Positions 7,114 to 13,364 of a DNA stretch of 13,835 bases are shown here, piece by piece. Made by a program: the position numbers and the translations under genes. Each line of letters begins with the position of its first letter. The stretch's first letter is position 1. This DNA is from Alphaproteobacteria bacterium (GTDB lineage Bacteria; Pseudomonadota; Alphaproteobacteria; RF32; CAG-239): contig DPKR01000027.1 of the NCBI GenBank assembly GCA_003542415.1, forward strand, positions 1 to 13,835, in the 5' to 3' direction. Under the pieces are notes generated by a model. That model did no database searches and was not told the origin of the DNA. It saw only the letters and a program-made list of their open reading frames with translations.

Positions 7114-8079
7114 ATGTCTGAAAATAAAGATATTCTTGCAGCTCAAAAAGCGATTGATCGCGAAATTGAAGCGCTTGAAATCCTCAAAAACGAACTAGAT
7201 GAAAATTTAAGCAAAGTTTTAGATCTTATTTTAAAAATCAAAGGCCGCGTTATTGTGACCGGTATGGGAAAATCAGGACATATCGGACGCAAAATTGCCG
7301 CAACGCTCGCTTCAACAGGAACACCGTCATTTTTTGTGCACCCGGGTGAAGCCAGCCATGGCGATTTGGGAATGCTTACAAATGACGATGTTGTTTTGGC
7401 GATTTCAAATGGCGGAGAATCACGCGAATTGTCAGATATTTTAATGTATTGCAAAAGATACAATATTCCGCTTATTGCAATGACAAAAAACCCTGAAAGT
7501 ACGCTCGGAAAAGCCGGAGATTATTTATTGAAATTACCAAATGACGGAGAAGCTTGTCCTTTGGGTTTGGCCCCGACTTCTTCAACAACGGCAACACTTG
7601 TTTATGGTGATGTTTTGGCTATTACATTAATGGAACGCAAAGGATTTTCGGCAACGGATTATAAACAACGTCACCCGGGTGGAAAACTTGGTGCGATTTT
7701 ATGCAAAGTTTCGGATTTGATGCATACCGGTGATGAATTGCCGCTCGTTAAAGAAGATGCCATTATGCAAGAAGCCCTTATCACGATGAGTTCAAAAATG
7801 CTCGGATGTGTTGGTGTTGTGGACAACCAAGGAAAACTTATCGGTATTATCACAGACGGAGATTTGCGTCGTTGGATGTCACCGAATTTGATTGAAGAAA
7901 AAGTTTCAAAAGTGATGACGAAAAATCCGAAGACCATACGTCCTGATGTTTTGGCAAGTGAAGCTGTTTATGTGATGAACAACACGGGACGCGGTATTAC
8001 GAACCTGTTTGTTTTAGAAGATGAAAAACCTGTCGGTTTGATTCATATTCATGATTGCTTAAGAGCAGGTGTGAACTAG
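7114..8079 (+). CDS. kdsD: D-arabinose 5-phosphate isomerase (KdsD/KpsF/GutQ family)
   Basis: The enzyme interconverts ribulose 5-phosphate and arabinose 5-phosphate, the first committed precursor of Kdo for LPS, in the cytoplasm. The 321 residues form a SIS sugar-isomerase domain (about 40-180) and two CBS domains (about 198-255 and 262-320). From my memory of E. coli KdsD, its catalytic K59, E111, E152 and H193 align with K53 (GMGKSGH), E105, E146 (EACPLG) and H187 (RHPGG), all retained. The family blocks GEASHGDLGM and PLGLAPTSSTTATL are intact. One oddity is SNGGES at 98-103, where the family usually has SNSGES. The start has GGAG about 10 bases upstream. The gene leads directly into the lpt genes with no gap (GTG begins right after TAG), which favours an LPS role over a capsule (KpsF) or sorbitol (GutQ) role. 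Confidence 0.95.
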   Translation: MSENKDILAAQKAIDREIEALEILKNELDENLSKVLDLILKIKGRVIVTGMGKSGHIGRKIAATLASTGTPSFFVHPGEASHGDLGMLTNDDVVLAISNGGESRELSDILMYCKRYNIPLIAMTKNPESTLGKAGDYLLKLPNDGEACPLGLAPTSSTTATLVYGDVLAITLMERKGFSATDYKQRHPGGKLGAILCKVSDLMHTGDELPLVKEDAIMQEALITMSSKMLGCVGVVDNQGKLIGIITDGDLRRWMSPNLIEEKVSKVMTKNPKTIRPDVLASEAVYVMNNTGRGITNLFVLEDEKPVGLIHIHDCLRAGVN

Positions 8080-9138
8080 GTGGTTGATTTTAAAAAAATA
8101 GATGCCTATTTTGATGGCACTATGGCTTATCAGACGCAAAAGCGCCGAGCTGATTTCCGCTCGCGCGCTTTGCGTTTTATAAAATTTATGATGCCTTCTG
8201 TTGCTGCTGTTTTGGTTGCGCTTATTTTGGTTTTGCCTAATTTTAAAAAGAATAATGTGATATCTGAATATGATATGACGCTTCCAAAAAAAGGAGAACT
8301 TGAAAAACTACACGCAGAAGAAACCACTTTTTCAATCAGCGAAGATAACGGAAAGGTCAGTATTTTAACGGCCGATAGTATGGATGAAACCGATGCGGGT
8401 TCAAAGGTGATTAAAATTATCAATCCGAAAGGTAAGATTCCGGCCAATACCAAAGAAGTTTTTATTAATATTTCATCTGATGTGGGCTTTTTTGATCAGG
8501 CTCAAAATATTGTGACTTTAAAAGAAAATGTGAAAGCTGTTTATGATGACAAGGTAACGGTTGAAACAGGAGCCGGTGAATACGATTTTACAAAAGCTTA
8601 CGGACATGGAAACGAAAGTGTTTATGCATACGGAAATTGGGGAAAGCTTTGGGCAGACGGATTTGCTTATGATAAAAATAAGGAAATTCTTTATTTAAAT
8701 GGCAATTCAAAAGTTATTCATGAAAACAGCGTTTTAACCTCGAAAAAACAGGCACGATATTATCAGGATTTGAACAAAATCGAAGCAGAAGGCAATGTTG
8801 TGTTGCAAAGAGAAGACAGCACATTGTATGCTGATAAGGTTGAGATGTTTTTAAGCGATTCAAAAAAGATGGAAATCCAAAAAATCGAAGCTTTTGGAAA
8901 TGTTAAAATAGAAACAGAGGATGCTGTGGCTAAAGGGGATTATGGAAAATATCTGCCTCAAAACGATGAAGTGGAACTCAAAGGAAATGTTTCGATTGAA
9001 AAAGATGGAAATGTGGTTTATGGTGATAAAGCAATGACAAATCTGAAAACGACCGTGAGCCGAATGATTTCAGAAAATAAGAACGGTCGTGTATCAGGGG
9101 TGATCAGAGGAACAAGCATTAAAAGGAAACGTTCATGA
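8080..9138 (+). CDS. LptC-LptA fusion, LPS transport bridge protein
   Basis: One uninterrupted 352-residue frame covers what are normally two genes. Residues 1-32 are a basic cytoplasmic tail and 33-52 a single membrane helix. Residues about 60-213 match an alphaproteobacterial LptC periplasmic domain (LTADS at 96-100; the G-x-W-G-x-L-x-ADGF pattern at 185-195). Residues about 218-340 match LptA/OstA: repeated beta strands with EGNVVL (237-242), GNVKI (273-277) and KGNVSI (301-306), ending in the YGDKAMTNLKT type of LptA close. About 190 plus 185 residues for separate E. coli LptC and LptA fits this length. No second signal peptide lies between the domains, so LptA would be anchored. The GTG start abuts the kdsD stop; an in-frame ATG at 8122 is an alternative. 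The stop overlaps lptB (ATGA). Domain identity is by pattern reading. Confidence 0.82.
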   Translation: MVDFKKIDAYFDGTMAYQTQKRRADFRSRALRFIKFMMPSVAAVLVALILVLPNFKKNNVISEYDMTLPKKGELEKLHAEETTFSISEDNGKVSILTADSMDETDAGSKVIKIINPKGKIPANTKEVFINISSDVGFFDQAQNIVTLKENVKAVYDDKVTVETGAGEYDFTKAYGHGNESVYAYGNWGKLWADGFAYDKNKEILYLNGNSKVIHENSVLTSKKQARYYQDLNKIEAEGNVVLQREDSTLYADKVEMFLSDSKKMEIQKIEAFGNVKIETEDAVAKGDYGKYLPQNDEVELKGNVSIEKDGNVVYGDKAMTNLKTTVSRMISENKNGRVSGVIRGTSIKRKRS

Positions 9139-9878
9139 AAAAAACAAATGCGTCAGATTCGGTCTTGGAAATTTTTAATATTGGTAAAAAATATAAAAAT
9201 CGCTCGGTTTTAAAAAATGTTTCGTTAAATGTGCGAAGAGGTGAAGCAGTCGGTCTTTTAGGGCCTAACGGCGCCGGTAAAACAACTTGTTTCTATTGTG
9301 TCATCGGTTTGATCACACCTGATTACGGAGATGTGCATATCAATGGTGAAGATATCACAAATATGCCAATGTATAAAAGAGCGCGTATGGGAATTGGTTA
9401 TTTGCCGCAAGAAGCCTCAATTTTCAGAGCTCTCTCCGTTGAAGACAATATCAAAGCAATTTTGGAAATTGTTGAAGAAGATGAAAACAAGAGAGATGCA
9501 AAATTAGAAGAATTGCTTTCGGAATTTTCAATAGCACATTTAAGAAAATCACCCGCTATTGCGCTATCCGGCGGTGAAAGAAGAAGATTGGAAATTGCAA
9601 GGGCTTTAGCAAGCAACCCTGACTTTATATTATTGGATGAACCTCTTGCCGGTATTGACCCGATTGCTGTCGGGGAAATCAGATCGCTTGTATCGCAGCT
9701 CAAAAACAGAGGATTGGGGGTTTTAATCACAGATCATAATGTGCGAGAAACATTGGATATTATTGATAGAGCTTATATTTTGCACGGTGGCTCCGTCTTG
9801 ATGGAGGGAACCCCTGAAGAAATTGTGAAAAATAAAGACGTGCGCAAAGTTTATTTGGGCGAAGATTTTTCAATGTAA
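9135..9878 (+). CDS. lptB: LptB, LPS export ABC transporter ATPase
   Basis: LptB is the cytoplasmic ATPase of LptB2FGC, which extracts LPS from the inner membrane and pushes it along the Lpt bridge. The 247 residues contain Walker A GPNGAGKT (43-50), Q-loop Q92 (GYLPQEAS), ABC signature LSGGE (144-148), Walker B ILLDEP (165-170) and the switch histidine H201 (LITDHNVRE). The PLAGIDPIAVGEI and ITDHNVRETL blocks are characteristic of LptB among ABC ATPases. Length is normal. Its start overlaps the stop of the LptC-LptA gene by four bases, so partners are translationally coupled. In many proteobacteria rpoN and hpf follow lptB; here the next gene is convergent, so that extended cluster is broken. 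Assignment is firm. Confidence 0.96.
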   Translation: MKKTNASDSVLEIFNIGKKYKNRSVLKNVSLNVRRGEAVGLLGPNGAGKTTCFYCVIGLITPDYGDVHINGEDITNMPMYKRARMGIGYLPQEASIFRALSVEDNIKAILEIVEEDENKRDAKLEELLSEFSIAHLRKSPAIALSGGERRRLEIARALASNPDFILLDEPLAGIDPIAVGEIRSLVSQLKNRGLGVLITDHNVRETLDIIDRAYILHGGSVLMEGTPEEIVKNKDVRKVYLGEDFSM

Positions 9879-9880
9879 GG

Positions 9881-10426
9881 TTATTCGAGCTTTCCTTGAA
9901 ATAAGACAATTTCACGCGGCTCAGAAAGCTTTTTAAGCGTTGCAGCCAAATCTTTATTCTCAGGCATTTGTTTTGTTTTTTGAAAGGTTTGCAAATCATT
10001 GAGATAGAGCGCATATCTGTTTTTATATGATGGTAATTTTGAATCAACAGGCGCTGTTTGCGGGGCGCTTATCTGTGGCACTTGAAGAACGGGTGTTTCA
10101 ACAACAGGTGTTGGTATTTTTTCAGCAACTGTTGTTAACGCAGCGGGTTCAGCGGGTGAAGGCAATTGGGGAGATGTAACAATCGGGTTGTCTGTAGGTT
10201 CTGTTTCTTGAGGTGCTTCCGTCATTTCATCTTTGATAGCAAAAACACGTCCGTCAATGACTTTATAACGTCGCTGGCTGTATGGTGAAAGTTGAGATTG
10301 GTCATCATTTATGGGTTTAAGTTTTTCAACCGTTGACGAAAAAGCACCGCTCGGCACAAAAAAATCTTGCGCTTGAAGGGTTGCGACAGAAAGAAGAAAA
10401 ACAATTGCAAAAATAAAATATTTCAT
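9881..10426 (-). CDS. Exported proline-rich protein of unknown function
   Basis: I do not recognise this 181-residue protein. It starts with a convincing signal peptide (hydrophobic 4-15, likely cleavage after A19 in TLQAQ), so it should be periplasmic or outer-membrane associated; there is no lipobox cysteine. Residues about 25-66 form a compact polar region, about 68-128 a Pro/Thr/Glu/Ala-rich low-complexity linker, and about 129-181 a basic, helix-prone tail. The tail includes LPSYKNRYALYLNDLQTF. Such a linker often spans distance in the envelope, which is inference. The gene is convergent with lptB, only two bases separating the stops, and diverges from the HExxH gene. Its ribosome binding site is weak (AGAG). 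The clean signal peptide supports it being real. A spacer-like envelope factor or a small periplasmic binding protein are possibilities I cannot choose between. Confidence 0.65.
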   Translation of the reverse strand: MKYFIFAIVFLLSVATLQAQDFFVPSGAFSSTVEKLKPINDDQSQLSPYSQRRYKVIDGRVFAIKDEMTEAPQETEPTDNPIVTSPQLPSPAEPAALTTVAEKIPTPVVETPVLQVPQISAPQTAPVDSKLPSYKNRYALYLNDLQTFQKTKQMPENKDLAATLKKLSEPREIVLFQGKLE

Positions 10427-10433
10427 CTATATT
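10405..10433 (+). promoter_or_regulatory. Sigma-70-type promoter for the HExxH gene
   Basis: TTGCAA (10405-10410), 17 bases, TATATT (10428-10433). Transcription would start near 10440, about 30 bases before the ATG. The promoter overlaps the first codons of the divergent proline-rich gene, so the two genes may interfere with each other. Confidence 0.5.
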
Positions 10434-10470
10434 AACTCTATTGAAATGAATTGATGATATCAATATTAAC

Positions 10471-11157
10471 ATGAAAAACCTTTTTTATATATTAATTTTT
10501 TTAAGTTTTGCATCTTTTTCAAATGCAAAAGCAGATCAAAGTCTCAATATGCGTTGTCAGGCATTTGTTCCCAAGCCGAATGTGATCGTAAAAGCCGTTT
10601 TTGAACCGCTTAGATATAACTATGACAAAGTTTCAAGGACATTGGAACGTATGCAACGTCAAGAGATGAATGGAACGCTTTTAGACGGTTATGATATTAA
10701 TGGTTTGACACCTTATAAGTTAGAAACAAGCTTAACTTTTAGTGTCGGAAAGAAGACTTTTAAAGACGGTGTGACATGTTTTTTTCCTGTGGATGTTGAT
10801 TTAACACTCACATTAAAAGAACCGATCATCTATATTGCACGCCACATCAAGCAAGGATCGTGTATGCACAAGGTGACATTAAGACACGAGCAAACGCACG
10901 AGCAAATCAACCTTGAAGCATTGGAATATTATCTGCCATTTATTAAAGATCGTTTTATCTCGGCCGTAAAAAAGTATGCTTTAACAAGTAGACCGAAAGA
11001 TGATGTTGAAATGAGTGTGGTGCAAGAAAGCTTAAAGAAAAAATACTTAGATGCCATCAATCCGCTCTTAGATGAACTCAATAATGAAATTAATAAGGAA
11101 CAGGGAAAACTCGACAGAGCCGAAAATTATGATTATGAACAGAGCTTGTGCTTATAA
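10471..11157 (+). CDS. Exported putative HExxH metalloprotease-like protein
   Basis: The 228-residue product has a signal peptide (hydrophobic 4-17, likely cleavage after A19 or A21), so it should act in the periplasm or outside. Its key feature is HEQTH at 139-143 in the setting TLRHEQTHEQINLEALEYY. This is an HExxH zinc-protease motif preceded by Arg, with E149 as a possible third ligand. The arrangement resembles DUF922-type predicted secreted zinc proteases, but I make that link by motif only. Four cysteines remain after the signal (C29, C103, C131, C227), suggesting two disulfides. The last ~60 residues are highly charged and helical. It has its own promoter and ends at a strong two-way terminator. 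The ribosome binding site is weak. Being a protease is inference; the substrate is unknown. Confidence 0.72.
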   Translation: MKNLFYILIFLSFASFSNAKADQSLNMRCQAFVPKPNVIVKAVFEPLRYNYDKVSRTLERMQRQEMNGTLLDGYDINGLTPYKLETSLTFSVGKKTFKDGVTCFFPVDVDLTLTLKEPIIYIARHIKQGSCMHKVTLRHEQTHEQINLEALEYYLPFIKDRFISAVKKYALTSRPKDDVEMSVVQESLKKKYLDAINPLLDELNNEINKEQGKLDRAENYDYEQSLCL

Positions 11158-11190
11158 AAAAAAGAAGCCGTCTAAACGGCTTCTTTTTTT
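11158..11190. terminator. Bidirectional intrinsic terminator shared by convergent genes
   Basis: A run of six A plus GAAGCCG (11158-11170) pairs perfectly with CGGCTTC plus T run (11177-11189), a 13-bp stem with a 6-base loop. T runs appear on both strands, so it can stop the HExxH gene on the plus strand and the HAD gene on the minus strand. The HAD stop TAG (11174-11172) is in the loop, and one arm encodes its last residues. Confidence 0.9.
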
Positions 11191-11852
11191 GTGGCACTGA
11201 TAAGGGCTTCAATACATTGCTCAACGCCTTTAAAGGCTGCATCTATATATTCTTTGTCTGAAGCTGAGTTGTTTTGATAGTAGATGCGAATGGTTGTCAT
11301 GCCCGTTTCTTTGGCAAATTCAAGGTTGGAATAGCTGTCATCTACAAAAATACATTCTGCAGGCTGATAACCGATTTTACGGCAATACTGATGATAAACA
11401 TCGGCATTTTCGTTTTTCTTATATACACCAAAATCTTCGACACTGAAAAATCTGTCTTTAAACATATCATATAAGCCGATACGTTTTAAAATTCGTTCGG
11501 AAGCATGACGATTACTTGCTGTGAAAACATATTGTTCTAAAGGAATTTGTTTAAGTTTTAAGGCTAGATTTTGATAAGGTTCAATCATATGAACCGGATT
11601 GCGTTTGTTATAATAAAAAGACAAATCTTTCGGGGAAATATGATAGTTTTGATAAAAATATTCGCCGCCGTCACGATATTCTTTATAAGATTTTTTGACC
11701 AAAGCTTTACAATCGGCAAGTTCAAGCGGCACATGCAAATCTTCAACCAAAGCGATTGCCATTGTTTCATCAAGCATATCGGCAATTTCGGGGGTGATAC
11801 GATAAAGGGTATTATCTAAATCCCAAATGACGACTTTTTTATTTTCAAACAA
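11172..11852 (-). CDS. HAD-family hydrolase, pyrimidine 5'-nucleotidase type
   Basis: This is a soluble HAD phosphatase of 226 residues resembling the pyrimidine 5'-nucleotidase (Sdt1-like) group, which removes phosphate from pyrimidine nucleotides. Motif I is DLDNTLY with nucleophile D11 and D13. Motif II threonine is T111 (VFTASNR). Motif III lysine is probably K145 or K146. Motif IV is D171-D172 (FVDDSYSNLEFA). A helical cap occupies about 18-90. Translation must start at the TTG at 11852: no ATG lies between it and motif I, and GGAG sits 7 bases upstream. It has its own promoter and ends in the shared terminator, so it appears monocistronic. The HAD fold is firm. The substrate is inferred; motif III lacks the usual KP pair (KKN here), so another phosphate ester is possible. 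Confidence 0.87.
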   Translation of the reverse strand: MFENKKVVIWDLDNTLYRITPEIADMLDETMAIALVEDLHVPLELADCKALVKKSYKEYRDGGEYFYQNYHISPKDLSFYYNKRNPVHMIEPYQNLALKLKQIPLEQYVFTASNRHASERILKRIGLYDMFKDRFFSVEDFGVYKKNENADVYHQYCRKIGYQPAECIFVDDSYSNLEFAKETGMTTIRIYYQNNSASDKEYIDAAFKGVEQCIEALISATKKEAV

Positions 11853-11891
11853 AACAAATCTCCAAACTTATAAAATTTTCAAAAGCACCCT

Positions 11892-11919
11892 AGAATAGCA
11901 CTTAAAAAAAATCGGTCAA
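11892..11919 (-). promoter_or_regulatory. Sigma-70-type promoter for the HAD gene
   Basis: On the minus strand TTGACC (11919-11914), 16 bases, TATTCT (11897-11892). Transcription would begin near 11885, about 33 bases before the TTG start, with GGAG in the leader. Confidence 0.55.
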
Positions 11920-11939
11920 GCGATATTTTGTTTGAATTT

Positions 11940-11974
11940 AAAAAAAGAAAACCTCCGCCTACATGGCAGAGGTT
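11940..11974 (-). terminator. Intrinsic terminator of the aminotransferase gene
   Basis: Arms 11950-11959 and 11965-11974 form a 10-bp stem with a 5-base loop, followed on the minus strand by a T-rich run (TTCTTTTTTT). One pair (11968 with 11956) is a U-G wobble in minus-strand RNA but an unpaired C-A in plus-strand RNA. This shows it serves the minus-strand gene ending at 11994. Confidence 0.85.
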
Positions 11975-11993
11975 TCTTTTTAAAGCTTAAAAG

Positions 11994-13154
11994 TTAAGCA
12001 GCTTTTGAAGCATAGCGAGAAGCAAACTCATTCATCTTATTGATGATGTATGTTTGTTCTTCCGAGCTCAAATACGGATGCATCGGGATGCTCAAAACTG
12101 TTTTAGAGAGTTTTTCACAAACAGGAAGTGAGCGTGTGTTCCACTTAGCATAAGCTGTTTGAGTGTTAACCGGTCTCGGATAATATGCACCGCAACCGAT
12201 GTTGTTTTCTCTTAAATAAGCCATCAATTCATCGCGATGTTCGCAGTTGATGGTGTAGAGTGCATAAGCTGATTTGCAGTTGTCTAAAACACGTTGTTTG
12301 CCAAAGTATGATGACAATTCGTTATCATAGCGGGAAGCAATGGTGTAGCGATCTTGAAGTTCTTTTTTGAACACTGTCAATTTTTGCATCAAGACGGCCG
12401 CTTGGAAAGAGTTCATACGACCTGTCATACCTAAACGAACATTGTCATAGTGGTCTTCAGGGCTCATACCATGAACGCGGCAAGATTGAACGAGGGCATT
12501 CTCGTTTTCATTGTTTGTGAAAACAGCACCACCGTCACCATAAGCAGCTAAAGGCTTTGTCGGATAGAAAGAAGTAGCTGTCATATCAGCAATTGAACCG
12601 GCGTTTTTGCCATGATAAACAGAACCATAAGATTGGCAAGAGTCAGACAAAACTTTCATGCCGTTCTCATGTGCGATTTTGATGATTTCATCATATTCGC
12701 AAGGAGAACCGAAAATATCAACCGGAATAACGGCTTTAAGATTTAATTTGCCTTCTTTTTTAACTTCGGCAATAGCGCGTTTCAAATCTTCAGGATCCAT
12801 GTTGTATGTGTCAGGTTTTGAATCAACAAAAATAGGAGTTGCGCCGAGCAAAACAGGAGCTTCGGCTGAAGCAACGAATGTGAATGATGAAACAAACACG
12901 GCATCGCCTTCTTTAACACCCCAAGCCATTAAAGCAAGTGTCAAAGCATCTGTCCCGGAACCGCATGTTGAGCAATATTTTGTGCCGGAATATTCAGCGA
13001 GTTTAGAATCTAATTCTTTTGTTTCAGGACCTTGACAATATGCGCCATGGTTCAAAATTGTTTTAAAAGCTTCCAAAAATTTTTCCTGGCCGATGACTTT
13101 TTGAGAAGTTGCACAGTCAAAAATGCCAATCATTTTAGAAGGTTGATAAGTCAT
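11994..13154 (-). CDS. DegT/DnrJ/EryC1 family sugar aminotransferase, WbpE-like
   Basis: This PLP enzyme transfers an amino group, usually from glutamate, to a keto sugar nucleotide used in surface polysaccharide or glycan synthesis. The 386 residues are of normal family length. The Schiff-base lysine is K200 in SFYPTKPLAAYGDGGA, and D171 (LSDSCQSYG) should hold the pyridine nitrogen. Other blocks are SGTDAL (66-71), SSFTFVASAE (89-98) and the C-terminal SIPMHPYLSSEE (355-366). The wording of these blocks is closest, from memory, to WbpE-type enzymes that aminate 3-keto-glucuronic acid nucleotides; the exact sugar is inference. The ATG at 13154 follows AAGGA. No glycosyltransferase or other sugar gene adjoins it, so its pathway lies elsewhere. 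It has its own promoter and terminator. The family is firm, the substrate is not. Confidence 0.9.
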   Translation of the reverse strand: MTYQPSKMIGIFDCATSQKVIGQEKFLEAFKTILNHGAYCQGPETKELDSKLAEYSGTKYCSTCGSGTDALTLALMAWGVKEGDAVFVSSFTFVASAEAPVLLGATPIFVDSKPDTYNMDPEDLKRAIAEVKKEGKLNLKAVIPVDIFGSPCEYDEIIKIAHENGMKVLSDSCQSYGSVYHGKNAGSIADMTATSFYPTKPLAAYGDGGAVFTNNENENALVQSCRVHGMSPEDHYDNVRLGMTGRMNSFQAAVLMQKLTVFKKELQDRYTIASRYDNELSSYFGKQRVLDNCKSAYALYTINCEHRDELMAYLRENNIGCGAYYPRPVNTQTAYAKWNTRSLPVCEKLSKTVLSIPMHPYLSSEEQTYIINKMNEFASRYASKAA

Positions 13155-13191
13155 TTTATTTTTCCTTTATTAAAGTTAAAAACTGGAAGTG

Positions 13192-13220
13192 ATATTATGT
13201 TATTTATCAGCTGAGTGCAA
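13192..13220 (-). promoter_or_regulatory. Sigma-70-type promoter for the aminotransferase gene
   Basis: On the minus strand TTGCAC (13220-13215), 17 bases, TAATAT (13197-13192). The start of transcription would be near 13185, about 30 bases before the ATG. Confidence 0.55.
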
Positions 13221-13304
13221 AACACAAAAGATTTCTTGTTTGTAACATTTTTAATCAAATGAACCTTTCTTTCGTTTACTTCGTTATTAAAATAAGAATT
13301 TTGC

Positions 13305-13333
13305 TTGATTGAAGGGATTTTTAAGGTTATATT
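13305..13333 (+). promoter_or_regulatory. Sigma-70-type promoter for mlaA
   Basis: TTGATT (13305-13310), 17 bases, TATATT (13328-13333), starting transcription near 13340, about 25 bases before the mlaA ATG. It diverges from the aminotransferase promoter with about 85 bases between the -35 elements, space that could hold a regulator site; I see no clear repeat there. Confidence 0.55.
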
Positions 13334-13364
13334 GCAAGAAAATAATGAAAACATGGGGAAATAA

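Noticed and set aside
9888..9930. Possible terminator for lptB (AGCTTTC paired with GAAAGCT followed by T)
   Set aside because: The stem is 7 bp with a 29-base loop, lies inside the convergent gene, and has only a short T run, so it is too weak to call.
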